This document shows, one piece after another, positions 20,301-28,273 of a stretch of DNA of 64,000 bases. The position numbers and the translations under genes were made by a program. The notes beneath the pieces are model-generated. The model was not told where the DNA came from, ran no database searches, and saw only the letters and a list, made by a program, of their open reading frames with translations. The DNA is taken from positions 2,294,001-2,358,000 of the forward strand of contig NZ_CP162511.1 of the NCBI RefSeq assembly GCF_040939305.1, in the 5' to 3' direction. Origin of the DNA: Herbiconiux sp. A18JL235. GTDB lineage: Bacteria > Actinomycetota > Actinomycetes > Actinomycetales > Microbacteriaceae. How positions within the stretch are numbered: position 1 is the stretch's first letter; each line of letters opens with the position of its first letter.

Positions 20301-20568
20301 TCGCAAGGGTGATGCCGAGCCGCAGGTCGACGGTGTCGCCCGGATCGGTGCCCAGCGGTTCGCCGAGCCCCACCTCGGAGTCGACGACAGGGACGAGCGC
20401 TTCGGGAACGACGAGGGGCAGGGCGCCCGCCACCGAGGTGAGTGGCGCCAGAGCCGCGCCCGACGTCGAGTCCCTCGGCGTGGCGACGGCGGGGGCTCCC
20501 GCCGAGGAGAACACACCGGACACGGCGATCACCGCGCTGACGAGGGCGGCAATCGACCGGCGGCTCAT
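17338..20568 (-). CDS. Very large secreted protein of unknown function, Ig-like middle domain
   Basis: A 1076-residue exported protein I cannot assign. Residues 1-30 form a signal peptide. Residues 60-420 contain beta-rich modules with the VPSDDVRAVHATATV and RLDVRGWV pattern seen in many actinobacterial surface proteins. A Gly/Ser linker covers 315-337. An Ig-like module lies at about 430-530. An acidic, Ala/Asp/Pro-rich linker follows to about 770. The last 280 residues are a run of amphipathic beta strands, with KLSYDKETK, TFTLRTHVSVSW and GVVLSFGGRVQVKVF, ending in a Pro/Thr tail. No anchor is seen. The gene overlaps the preceding one by four bases (ATGA), so the two are translated together. 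Confidence 0.7.
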   Translation of the reverse strand: MSRRSIAALVSAVIAVSGVFSSAGAPAVATPRDSTSGAALAPLTSVAGALPLVVPEALVPVVDSEVGLGEPLGTDPGDTVDLRLGITLASEPAPDSALVRISALSAPADLTVYAGNDDVAGAAPVLAVAAGRSASTAALLPVVDGAVAVWSSAPVAVRLEVLAAFAAPERSAPGRTVALAHPVTRADTSAGLAGSSFGQEPIEIGLVGVGGVPSDDVRAVHATATVVASEATTLELDGQSIPVGAGTSVVTTIVTPDADGGTRARLAAGSGSLRLDVRGWVSDAADDLTRANAPGGYVPAGRTTPIDLTLIEAAGSGGGASSGSGDRGGGGGASGTVAAGTLDDARYSIALVSSTAAGETTTLNLGTPTAGRARGIVVDAIGGAGPQLVVTPVTDGLSGIELRRGAATARVLPLGDLLGDAVTDAQTAPPAITLDSHDDGDAVDLGVNGSVELSGVVDTPGAGVDRVEISGPEGVIGTADLTVDDEERLNWTYRVSAPRDGDHRYAATVYDRAGGSASADVQLAVEAIDADDIVIAPDVAVASGAEPSALGRTWATTAASAPVPAAASAFSAAGDSDAAQTDEAPAVSEVAADEIWFDTDPGVAPGDIVVSGRSDAAPEGVFVQVAAVDRVDERWRVRTVPAKLDEVFLQVDTSVAVQPDDASAVAVDDTPAPDADSTPVDEVVDAGFPAADVASGDAVDLADFAETPEAPLTHPAFDAPGVENPDDFGIVPKPVPGEAAPGAPAAARSTTDGMDALADPDDVGPSDFGLSFRSSANLKLSYDKETKSPRLSDLTAAAENPTALLENQFREMTRTNEAGLVLSTTAQLGFELTFTLRTHVSVSWFVVKVITDELTMKIETKVKATASAMVFLSSTLEHAIKNKIAGFTLPTFTVPVGPVPVIITNSVDVAVKMTMKWQAAVTLPSIGMTRIDVSGFTYSSEAGSRSLSKPPSITNAPFLPQRLADVEFKLSGDFSVGPEVAVTSKIYGLAGPEFALSGLVALGASLSNSGSKVGVDVSFGVVLSFGGRVQVKVFSWQLVDFELFTLTAKFPLFVKHWDLVDLDPPPPTPTPSPPLS

Positions 20569-21782
20569 CGCGCTCCCCCGCGCGGCTCCGACTCGGCACC
20601 GTCGGGGGAAGCGGATGCACGGGCCGGCATCTCGTTGAGACGGCGGCGTCGGGCGACGGCGACGGCGCCGGCGCCGATCGCGGCTGCGGCGGCGATGCCG
20701 AGCAGCAGCCCGGGCACGAGCTCCTGGCCCGTTACGCCCAGCATGCCGGGAGCCGCACCGGCGGCGCTCGACTCCCCGCCACCGGGCGCTGCCGCTTCTC
20801 CGGGGCCGGGCGTCTGGCCGGGGTCGGGTGTCGCCGTCGCGGTGGGCGTGGACGTGGCCGTGGGCGTGGGCGTGGCGGTCGGCGGGATCTCGGAGCCATC
20901 GGAGCCGAGGTGGAGCCGCTGGTCGCTCGCCGCGAGCACCGTGCCGTCGGCAGCGAAGACCGTGACGGCGAGATCGGGGTCGAGCGCGGCGGTCGTGTCG
21001 ACGAGGGCGACGCGCAGCTCGATCGTGCCGACGGCCTCGGCGCCGGAGCCGCCGGGCCCGCTGGCGTCGCTGGGCCCGCTGGCGTCGCTGGGCCCGGAGG
21101 TGAACCGCGCCTGCGCGTGTGTGCCGAACGTGGTGGGCACGGAGTCAAGGCGCGTCCAGGGACCACCCGGGGTGCGCCAGGCGAGGTCGACCGCCCCCGG
21201 CCCGAGACCGGCTTGCTCGAGCTCAATCCACGCCGAGGCGGCGCCGTCCGGCATGTCGAGTGCGAGCTCGACCCTGCCGGATGCTCCACCCTCCGGGTCG
21301 GCCACCACGGCCCGCGCTCCCGCCGTCACCGTAGCCCTGGCAACCCCTGCGGCTCCGGCCACACCCCTGGGGCCGACGACCCCACCGACCACCACGGAAG
21401 CTCCGGCCACACCTCTGGTGACGACGACCCCACCGACCACCTCGGAAGCTCCAGCCACACCCCCGGTGCCGACGACCCCACCGACCACCACGGAAGCTCC
21501 AGCCACACCCCCGATGCCGACAGCCCCACCGACCACCTCGGAAGCTCCGGCCACACCCCCGGTGCCCACGACCCTACCGACCACCCCGGAAGCTCCGGCC
21601 ACACCCGCAGTGCCAGCAGCTCCACCGACCACCCCAGTGGCTCCGGCGACACCCGCAGTGCCGACGGCCGCAGCGGCGACCGGAGCGATCGTTCCCGCGA
21701 GCACCAGCGCGAACGCCGCTGCCGCTCCCGCGAGCGATGCCGCCGTCATCCTGCCGCCCCCGCGGCCGCTCCCCCCGTGCAC
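20565..21782 (-). CDS. Surface protein with elastin-like repeats and LGVTG/membrane anchor
   Basis: An exported, cell-surface-anchored protein of unknown function, 405 residues. A signal peptide (GTG start at 21782, or ATG at 21749) is followed by seven 16-residue repeats of the GTGGVAGASEVVGGVV type (about residues 41-152). A beta-rich domain follows (about 153-285), then a Pro/Thr linker, then LGVTG, a hydrophobic helix and RRRR. This C-terminus resembles a class E sortase or membrane anchor signal. It starts seven bases after hisD and overlaps the next secreted gene by four bases. GTG is preferred because it supplies the arginines of the signal peptide. Confidence 0.72.
   Translation of the reverse strand: MHGGSGRGGGRMTAASLAGAAAAFALVLAGTIAPVAAAAVGTAGVAGATGVVGGAAGTAGVAGASGVVGRVVGTGGVAGASEVVGGAVGIGGVAGASVVVGGVVGTGGVAGASEVVGGVVVTRGVAGASVVVGGVVGPRGVAGAAGVARATVTAGARAVVADPEGGASGRVELALDMPDGAASAWIELEQAGLGPGAVDLAWRTPGGPWTRLDSVPTTFGTHAQARFTSGPSDASGPSDASGPGGSGAEAVGTIELRVALVDTTAALDPDLAVTVFAADGTVLAASDQRLHLGSDGSEIPPTATPTPTATSTPTATATPDPGQTPGPGEAAAPGGGESSAAGAAPGMLGVTGQELVPGLLLGIAAAAAIGAGAVAVARRRRLNEMPARASASPDGAESEPRGGAR
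21327..21662 (-). repeat. Seven tandem 48-bp repeats inside a surface-protein gene
   Basis: A 48-bp unit is repeated seven times in frame, encoding 16-residue blocks with GVAGAS followed by VVGG. The unit length is a multiple of three, so gain or loss of copies would change length without a frameshift. The first and last units are more diverged than the central ones. Confidence 0.85.
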
Positions 21783-21788
21783 CTTCGG

Positions 21789-23105
21789 TCAGCTGGTGCT
21801 GTCGCGGAAGCGGGCGGTCACGGCCTCGCCGTGGGCAGGGAGGTTCTCGGCGTCGGCGAGGGCGACGATGCGGTCGGCGACCGCGCGGAGGGCACGCTCG
21901 TCGTAGCGGATGATCTGCTGCGGCCGCAGGAAGGTGTACGCGCCGAGCCCCGACGAGAAGCGCGACTGGCCGCCGGTGGGCAGCACGTGGTTGGAACCGG
22001 CGAGGTAGTCGCCGAGGCTCACCGGCGAATAGCCGCCGACGAACACCGCGCCGGCGTTGTGGATGAGCGCGAGCGTCGCGTCGGTGTCGGCGGTCTGCAG
22101 CTCGAGGTGCTCGGGGCCGTACACGTTGCTCACCGCGGCGGCGGCCTCGAGCGAGTCGACGAGCACGATCGCCGACTGCGGACCGTCGAGCGCGATCGCC
22201 ACCCGCTCGGCATGGCGGGTCGATGCCGCGGCCTCGGCGAGGATGCCCGTGACCCGTTCGGCCAGGGCCGGCGAGTCGGTCACCAGCACCGCTGCGGCGA
22301 GTTCGTCGTGCTCGGCCTGGCTCACCAGGTCGGCGGCGACGAAGCCTGCGTCGGCGCTGTCGTCGGCGATGACGAGGATCTCGGTGGGGCCGGCCTCGGA
22401 GTCGATGCCGACGACGCCGCGCACGATGCGCTTGGCGGCGGCGACGAACACGTTGCCGGGCCCGGTGATGACCTCGACGGGCTCCAGCCCGAGCTCGGCG
22501 ACCCCGTACGCGAGGGCGCCGACGGCGCCGGCGCCGCCCATGGCGTACACCTCGGTGAGGCCCAGCAGGCCTGCGGCGGCGAGGATGGTGGGGTGCACCG
22601 ACCCGCCGAAGTCGCTCTGCGGGGGCGACACGAGCGCGATCGATCCGACGCCGGCCAGCTGCGCCGGCACGGCGTTCATGACGACGCTCGACGGGTAGAC
22701 GGCCTTCCCGCCGGGCACGTAGAGCCCGACACGCTCCACCGGGTGCCAGCGCTGCTCGACGACGGCTCCGTCGTCGAGGGTGGTGACCCGCGCATCCGGG
22801 ATCTGTGCGGCTGTGGCGCGGCGCACCCGCGCGATGGTCTCCTCGAGCGCCGCGCGCACGGCGGGGTCGAGCGCCTCGACCGCCGCGTCGACCTCGGCCT
22901 GCGGCACGCGCACGTGCTCGGGCACGGCCCGGTCGAAGCGCTCGGCCTGCTCGCGCAGTGCCTCGAGGCCACGCGTGCGCACCGCCTCCACGAGCTCGGC
23001 TGCCGCGGCGGCGGCGACCGAGACGTCGGTGGCGGCCCGGGGCACGAGGGTGGCGAGCTCGGCTCGGGAAGGGGTCTGGCCGCGGAGGTCGATGGTCTGG
23101 ATCAT
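21789..23105 (-). CDS. hisD: Histidinol dehydrogenase
   Basis: It carries out the last two oxidations of histidine synthesis, histidinol to histidine, with two NAD. The family landmarks are present: VERVGLYVPGG, GVGSIALVSPP, GPGNVFVAAAKR, AGPTEILVIAD, AEHDELAAAVL and AGSNHVLPTGG, the last with the active-site His. The length of 438 residues is standard. No other his genes are in the window. Two secreted-protein genes follow seven bases downstream, an odd partner for a biosynthetic gene and probably a later insertion. Confidence 0.96.
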   Translation of the reverse strand: MIQTIDLRGQTPSRAELATLVPRAATDVSVAAAAAAELVEAVRTRGLEALREQAERFDRAVPEHVRVPQAEVDAAVEALDPAVRAALEETIARVRRATAAQIPDARVTTLDDGAVVEQRWHPVERVGLYVPGGKAVYPSSVVMNAVPAQLAGVGSIALVSPPQSDFGGSVHPTILAAAGLLGLTEVYAMGGAGAVGALAYGVAELGLEPVEVITGPGNVFVAAAKRIVRGVVGIDSEAGPTEILVIADDSADAGFVAADLVSQAEHDELAAAVLVTDSPALAERVTGILAEAAASTRHAERVAIALDGPQSAIVLVDSLEAAAAVSNVYGPEHLELQTADTDATLALIHNAGAVFVGGYSPVSLGDYLAGSNHVLPTGGQSRFSSGLGAYTFLRPQQIIRYDERALRAVADRIVALADAENLPAHGEAVTARFRDSTS

Positions 23106-23272
23106 GGCCGTACCAGCCTACCGAGCACGGACCAGGCGGGCGGACTGCCGGCGCGCATCCGTGAGTAAGTACCCACCGAGCCGGAGCTGTGCAGGAGTCG
23201 CGTCGGAACCCTGGTGGCGCGTGCCGCCCGTCGGGCACACTGGAGCCCGATGTACCGGCGAGAGGACAGGCC

Positions 23273-24520
23273 ATGAACGACTCGACAGCGAAGAAGGCGC
23301 ATGGCGCCCACGCGATGGCGCCCTTCTCACCGAACGAGGACTGGGACTTCGAGATCCGCACCGTTCTGGGCGGCGCCGTGGCGGGGGCCTCGGAGCCGGG
23401 AGAGGTGCTGGCCGCGACGGCGGGCATCCGCAAGGGCGACCATGAGGGCTGGTTCGTGGCCTGGGCGTCGCTCGGCGACCGGGTGTCGGCGATCGCCGAC
23501 GAGGCTGCCGCAGCCGGGCACCGGGTGAGCGCCGCCGACTCCTATCTCAGGGCGTCGCACTACTACGCCGTCGCCGTGAACGCGGTGAGCTCGCTGCCTG
23601 ACTCGAGCAGGCTGGGGCCCACCTTCTCCCGGCAGCGCGAGACCTGGAACTCCTTCGTCGACAACGCGCCCGAGCTCGTCGAGCGCGTCGAGATCCCCTA
23701 CGAGACCGAGACCCTCCCCGGGTTCCTGTTCCGATCGCCGGCACCGAGCGGGGCGACGCTCGTGGCGGTGAACGGCAGCGACGGCTCGCTCGCCTCGCTG
23801 TGGGCGAGTTGCGTGTCACCGGCTCTCCGGCGCGGCTACTCGGTGCTCGTCTTCGACGGCCCGGGCCAGCAATCGCAGCTGTTCGACCGGAACGTTCCCT
23901 TCCGGCCCGACTGGGAGAACGTGCTCACCCCCGTGTACGACTTCGTGTCGCAGCAGCAAGGAGTCGATCCCTCACGTGTCGCGCTCTACGGCATCAGCCA
24001 GGGCGGCTACTGGGTGCCCAGGGCGCTGGCCTTCGAGCACCGGTTCGCCGCAGCCATCGCCGACCCCGGGGTCGTCGACGTCTCCACCTCCTGGGCCTCC
24101 CACCTCCCCGCCTCCCTGCTCAAGCTGCTCGACCGCGGCGAGAGCGCGAAGTTCGACAAGGAGATGGCGTTGGGGCTGAAGCTCAGCCCCGGCACGGCTC
24201 GCACGTGGCAGTTCCGGGCGCGCCCCTACGGCACGGAACCCGGCGCCTACGCCGAGACCATCGAGGCGGTTCGGGGCTACAGCATCGTCGACGTGGCCTC
24301 GCGCATCACCACGCCCCTGCTCATCACCGACCCCGAGGGCGAGCAGTTCTGGCCCGGCCAATCGGAACAGCTCGCCGCCCTCACGCCCGAGGTGTCGACC
24401 CTCGTGCACTTCACCGCGGCGGAGGGCGCGTCGGGGCACTGCCAGCCGCTCGCCCGCACCCTCACCGCCCAGCGCATGCTCGACTGGCTCGACGAGCGGA
24501 TGCGCGTCGAGCAACATTGA
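23273..24520 (+). CDS. Alpha/beta hydrolase, FrsA-like
   Basis: A cytoplasmic hydrolase of the alpha/beta fold with an N-terminal helical region, like the FrsA / 2,6-dihydroxypseudooxynicotine hydrolase group. The nucleophile is S242 in the elbow GISQGG, the oxyanion strand is VAVNGSDGS, the acid is in LLITDPEGEQFW and the base in GASGHCQP. The length of 415 residues fits this group. ATG 23273 follows GAGAGGACAGG and is preferred to an upstream in-frame start. The substrate is unknown. A family A palindrome lies just downstream, then a convergent glycosyltransferase. Confidence 0.83.
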   Translation: MNDSTAKKAHGAHAMAPFSPNEDWDFEIRTVLGGAVAGASEPGEVLAATAGIRKGDHEGWFVAWASLGDRVSAIADEAAAAGHRVSAADSYLRASHYYAVAVNAVSSLPDSSRLGPTFSRQRETWNSFVDNAPELVERVEIPYETETLPGFLFRSPAPSGATLVAVNGSDGSLASLWASCVSPALRRGYSVLVFDGPGQQSQLFDRNVPFRPDWENVLTPVYDFVSQQQGVDPSRVALYGISQGGYWVPRALAFEHRFAAAIADPGVVDVSTSWASHLPASLLKLLDRGESAKFDKEMALGLKLSPGTARTWQFRARPYGTEPGAYAETIEAVRGYSIVDVASRITTPLLITDPEGEQFWPGQSEQLAALTPEVSTLVHFTAAEGASGHCQPLARTLTAQRMLDWLDERMRVEQH

Positions 24521-24546
24521 CGCGCGGCGGGATGCCGGCCGCCGTC

Positions 24547-24623
24547 GCGTTCGAAAACGCAAACGTCACGGCGTCCGAGCCCTCTACAGAGCCGGATGTC
24601 GCGACGTGTGCGGTTTCGAACGC
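24547..24623. repeat. Imperfect palindromic element, family A, copy 2
   Basis: Arms 24547-24567 and 24603-24623 pair over 21 bases with two mismatches. The left arm matches the reverse complement of the right arm of the copy at 2251-2323, and the other arms match likewise, so the two copies are in opposite orientation. It lies between two convergent genes and touches the TAG stop of the glycosyltransferase at 24623-24625. Confidence 0.75.
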
Positions 24624-25939
24624 TACGAGATCGGCGAGCCCACGCGGTAGGCCAACTCCGGCCCCGGGGCGGCGGCGAGCTCTGCCGCGATGGCGCGCAT
24701 CCGTTCCCGGCCGTGCCAGCCCGTCGCCGACGGGCCGCCGGTCACCGCGCGAAGCGCCTGGGCGAGCTCGGGCACCGTCGCGGTGTTCGGGTCGAGCGCG
24801 ATGCCCACCCCCTCGCGCTCGAGGGCGGCGGCACCCGCGAACTGGTCGGTGGAGAACGGCAGCACCACGAGGGGTACGCCGAAGGTCGCTGCCTCGGTGA
24901 CGCTGTTGTTGCCCCCGTGGGTGACCGCCGCTGCCGCCGACTTCAGCAGCGTGACCTGAGGCAGGAACTCGCGCACCAGCCATCCGGAGGGCACCGCGCC
25001 GAGTCGAGAGGGGTCGCCCGAGCCCGTCGCGATCGCGGCTCGCAGGCCGGTCTCGCGCAGGGCCTCGGCGACCTGCGCGAGCACGTCGTCGCGCACTGAG
25101 AGGAAGCTGCCGAAGCTCACGTAGACGAAGGGCTCGTCGGAGGCGGCGATCCAGCTCTCCACCTCGGCGTCGCCGCTGTCGTCGCGCGGCGTCGAACCCA
25201 GGTAGCGGTGGGGCGGCAGGAACACCGCCCGGGCGGGGTCGGCGAGGGCCGCCGGGTAGTTGAACAGCAGCGACTCCCCCGTCTCGGAGAACGCCGAGGG
25301 CGACGGGGTGGCGAGCGGGTCGAGCTCGGCGAGCGCTGTGTTCCACTCCAGGGTGAACGACTCGCTCACCCGGAGGCACAGCTCGCGCAGGCGCTCGACC
25401 TCCTCGGCAGGCGGGGTGAAGCAGGCGGGCCAGGCGGTCGGCAGCCCGTAGAGCTCGTCTCCCACCGGCAGCGCGGAGGGGTGCCCGAGCACCACGTCGG
25501 TGTACGGGATGCGCGCAGCCTGCAGACCGAGCCGGGCACTGAAGGCGAGGTGGTCGACCAGGATGGTGTCCGGCCTCACTGCGTCGACGACGGCGACGGT
25601 CTCCCGCGCCTTCTGCACCGGCTGCCACATGAGGTCGGTGAGCCGCTGCTCGGCCTGGTAGCGAAGGGTCGGGATCATGCCGCGGCGGGTGGCCTCGAAG
25701 AAGCCGCGCAGCGAGGCTCCCTCGTCGCGCGGCTGCTCCTCGGCCCTGATGACACCGGGGTTCGAGCCGCGCCCGAGTTGCAGGTGCGCGCGCCGGGCAC
25801 CGGCCTTCGCGACGATGGACTCCGTCGACTCCCCCGTCGCCACCACGACCTCTTCGCCCCGCTCCAGCCAGGCACCGGCGAGAGTGACCAGCGGGAGCAG
25901 GTGGGAGGCGTAGTCGGGGCTGATGACCAGCACGCTCAT
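24623..25939 (-). CDS. MGT-family (GT1) glycosyltransferase
   Basis: A GT-B fold enzyme that transfers sugar from a nucleotide donor, usually to a small lipophilic acceptor. The donor-binding part is clear: FVYVSFGS, then FLPQVTLLKSAAAAVTHGG, then GVPLVVLPFSTDQ. The N-terminal acceptor domain starts directly with the strand VLVISPDYASHLLP. The length is 438 residues. Its ATG overlaps the stop of the upstream GT4 gene by four bases, so the pair forms a coupled operon. The acceptor is unknown. Confidence 0.85.
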   Translation of the reverse strand: MSVLVISPDYASHLLPLVTLAGAWLERGEEVVVATGESTESIVAKAGARRAHLQLGRGSNPGVIRAEEQPRDEGASLRGFFEATRRGMIPTLRYQAEQRLTDLMWQPVQKARETVAVVDAVRPDTILVDHLAFSARLGLQAARIPYTDVVLGHPSALPVGDELYGLPTAWPACFTPPAEEVERLRELCLRVSESFTLEWNTALAELDPLATPSPSAFSETGESLLFNYPAALADPARAVFLPPHRYLGSTPRDDSGDAEVESWIAASDEPFVYVSFGSFLSVRDDVLAQVAEALRETGLRAAIATGSGDPSRLGAVPSGWLVREFLPQVTLLKSAAAAVTHGGNNSVTEAATFGVPLVVLPFSTDQFAGAAALEREGVGIALDPNTATVPELAQALRAVTGGPSATGWHGRERMRAIAAELAAAPGPELAYRVGSPIS

Positions 25940-28146
25940 GCGGTGACCGCACGATCGGTGGCGGCGCTCTCGCGGTGCACCCCCGCGTAGACCGACTCGA
26001 GCGAGCGTGCCATCGCCTGGATGGTGAAACTCGCCTCCACGACCTCGCGCGCGCGGGCCGCGCGCGCGACCGTGGCGGCGCCGTCAGCGGCCGGCGCCTC
26101 GGCGCTGTCGAGCGCCGACTCGATCGCCGCGGTGAGTGCCGCGCCGTCCCAGGTCTGCGTGAGCAGGCCGGTGCGGCCGTGCTCCACGTAGGTGGCCGGG
26201 CCGCCGCCGTCCGGCGCCACCACGAACAGGCCGGTCGCCATCGCCTCGAGCAGGGCGATGCCGAACTCCTCCTTGAGGCTGCCGCAGACGTACACGCCGT
26301 TCGGCGCGGTGAGCCCCGGCAGACCGGTACGGGCCGCCGCCATCCAGCGCGCCGCCGTGTCGTTCGGCTGGTGGCCGGAGAGGATGAGCCCCCGCTCGGC
26401 CCGCAGACCCTCGGGCACGACGGCCTCGATGGCGTCGAGCTGCTGCTGTTCGGCTGCCGACGGGTTCCGCAGGTCTCCCCCGACGAGCAGCAGGTTCGCG
26501 CGCTCGGCGGCACTGCTGTTCTGCCAGGCGGCGACGATGGCCGCCATGCCCTTCACCTGGTGGAACCGGCCCACGCTCACGACGAGCGGAAGCCCGCGCC
26601 GGTGCTCGGGCAGGGCGCCGACCAGCTGACGCAAGGCCTGGAGTTCCGCTCCGGGCACAGCGCCTTCGGCGTGCGCCGAAGCATCGGCGAGAGCGGCGTC
26701 GACGACGTCGAGGTCGATGCCCTCGGGAACAACCGTGTGCCGTTCGGGGTGCGAGTCGATGTCGATACCGACGAGGGCTCGCATGTCGCGGCGCAGCTGA
26801 GGGCGTGGGAACAGCACGGTGTGGTGGGCGTTCGAGGCGAGGCGCTGCACCAGGCGGGCACGGAACCAGAAGTGCTCGCGCTCGTCGGCGGCGCCGAAGT
26901 TCTGGCGGGTGAGGGTGCCCGCCGAGTCCATCGACTGGATGACGGCGTGCGGGTCGGGGGCCACCGTGAACACCACAGGGATGTCGAGCTCACGCGCGAC
27001 GTCGCTGGCGGCGAGGCTCCCCACTTCGGCCATGCGCAGATGCAGCACGTCGACGCTGCCCGCGGCGCGCAGCACTCGACGGATGCCCCGCCGGGCCGCC
27101 ACCCGCTGCGGCCAGGCCGCGGCACTGCTGACGGGCGGGGTGAGCAGCGGGATGCGACCGTAGAGGTGTCCGGCCGGCCGGCCCGCCACGTCGACGACGC
27201 TGTCGATGGCGTCGCCGATCGAGCCGCGCGACAGGGTGACGACCCGCTTCACGTCGACGGATGCTCCTGCCGCACCGACCTCGGCACCTGCGCCTTCGGC
27301 ACGGCGGCCGTCGCGCACCAGCGCGTCGCCGAGGCGTACCAGCAGAGTGGCGACGCCTCCGTTGTCACCACTGCCCGCGGCCGTGAGGCCGGCGTCGATG
27401 TCGGCGTGCAGGAAGAGCTGAGCCACGGTGAGCCCGTCGCCCCCGGCGCTTCGACCGACGCTCCCGCCCGCGAGGTCGATGAGCCCCAGTCGGGCGATGT
27501 CTCGAAGCGGGCCGTCGATGCGGGCGAGCTCGTCGAGCTTCTCGGCCGCGGCGCTGTCGCCGCGCCGCTGGCCGAGCGCGGCGACGGCAGCGCTTCGCAC
27601 GAGAAGGTGCTCGCCCTCGTCACCGGCCGCCGCGTGGAGTCGGCGTGAGGGCCCGGCGCCGCGCACGAGACCGAGGGTCTCCACCAGGCGGTAACGCGCA
27701 TCCGGGTCGTCGACGCCGAGCAGAGCGCCCTCGAGGCCGATGGCCACATGCTCAGGCGCCGTCTGCGCCCACTGCTCGAGGGTGCGCTGGGCGATCATTC
27801 CGCCGAAGCCGCCGTCGAGCACCAAGCCGATGAGCCGCCCGACCACGTCGAAATGCGGGAGGTGGGCCCCGAGCACCCAAGCGGCGTGCTCGCGGAGGAA
27901 GGCACGCTCCTCCGAGAGCAGTGTCGTGAGGACACGGTCGGCGTCGTCGTCGTGGATCTGGCCGAATGCGTGGACGGCAGCGATGGCGGTGACGTCGTCG
28001 TCGCCCTCCAGCGCGCCGGAGAGGATGCGGAGGGTGCGGAGGCCGGGCTCCCGGCTGGCTTCGAAGGCGAGCTCGTCGGCGAGTCGCATGGCCTCGACGA
28101 TGCGGTCGGCGTCGCGCACGCCGTCGAGGGAGGTCTGAATGCCCAT
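25936..28146 (-). CDS. HEAT-repeat protein fused to a GT4 glycosyltransferase
   Basis: A two-part protein of 736 residues. Residues 1-230 are helical HEAT-like repeats (RTLRILSGAL, AIAAVHAFGQI, LREHAAWVLGAH, VRSAAVAALGQ). From about 240 on is a GT4 retaining glycosyltransferase, with SGDNGGVATLLVRLG resembling the start of sucrose-phosphate-synthase-like enzymes, then VVPEGIDLDVVD, VVSVGRFHQVKGM and EEFGIALLEAMATG with the E-x7-E motif. The ATG at 28146 follows AAAGGCGAG; an upstream start would add 18 residues. HEAT repeats usually bind partners, and the overlapping MGT enzyme is the obvious candidate. The product is unknown. Confidence 0.8.
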   Translation of the reverse strand: MGIQTSLDGVRDADRIVEAMRLADELAFEASREPGLRTLRILSGALEGDDDVTAIAAVHAFGQIHDDDADRVLTTLLSEERAFLREHAAWVLGAHLPHFDVVGRLIGLVLDGGFGGMIAQRTLEQWAQTAPEHVAIGLEGALLGVDDPDARYRLVETLGLVRGAGPSRRLHAAAGDEGEHLLVRSAAVAALGQRRGDSAAAEKLDELARIDGPLRDIARLGLIDLAGGSVGRSAGGDGLTVAQLFLHADIDAGLTAAGSGDNGGVATLLVRLGDALVRDGRRAEGAGAEVGAAGASVDVKRVVTLSRGSIGDAIDSVVDVAGRPAGHLYGRIPLLTPPVSSAAAWPQRVAARRGIRRVLRAAGSVDVLHLRMAEVGSLAASDVARELDIPVVFTVAPDPHAVIQSMDSAGTLTRQNFGAADEREHFWFRARLVQRLASNAHHTVLFPRPQLRRDMRALVGIDIDSHPERHTVVPEGIDLDVVDAALADASAHAEGAVPGAELQALRQLVGALPEHRRGLPLVVSVGRFHQVKGMAAIVAAWQNSSAAERANLLLVGGDLRNPSAAEQQQLDAIEAVVPEGLRAERGLILSGHQPNDTAARWMAAARTGLPGLTAPNGVYVCGSLKEEFGIALLEAMATGLFVVAPDGGGPATYVEHGRTGLLTQTWDGAALTAAIESALDSAEAPAADGAATVARAARAREVVEASFTIQAMARSLESVYAGVHRESAATDRAVTA

Positions 28147-28208
28147 GGGCTCGCCTTTGCTGTCGGGTGGTTCGCCTCCGACGTCACGAGGGAGACACAC
28201 TCACGACT

Positions 28209-28221
28209 CTAGATTGTCTAG
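28209..28221. promoter_or_regulatory. Palindrome in the divergent promoter region
   Basis: CTAGA-TTG-TCTAG is a perfect 5-bp inverted repeat with a 3-base centre, in the 127-base AT-richer stretch between the HEAT/GT4 gene and the small gene at 28274. It may be an operator. For the plus-strand gene a -10-like TACGAT lies at 28262-28267. Confidence 0.35.
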
Positions 28222-28273
28222 CCATAAAGTCGCCTAAACATTTTTCGAGCTCACGGCGCTCTACGATGTGGGC

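Noticed and set aside
19060..21906. Long plus-strand open frame opposite the secreted-protein genes, with Thr/Pro/Ala-rich repeats that look like a mucin-type linker
   Set aside because: The minus-strand genes have signal peptides, a Pro/Thr linker, an LGVTG anchor and coupled overlaps. The plus frame has no start signal or domain. Its Thr/Pro repeats are the antisense of the Gly/Val repeats.
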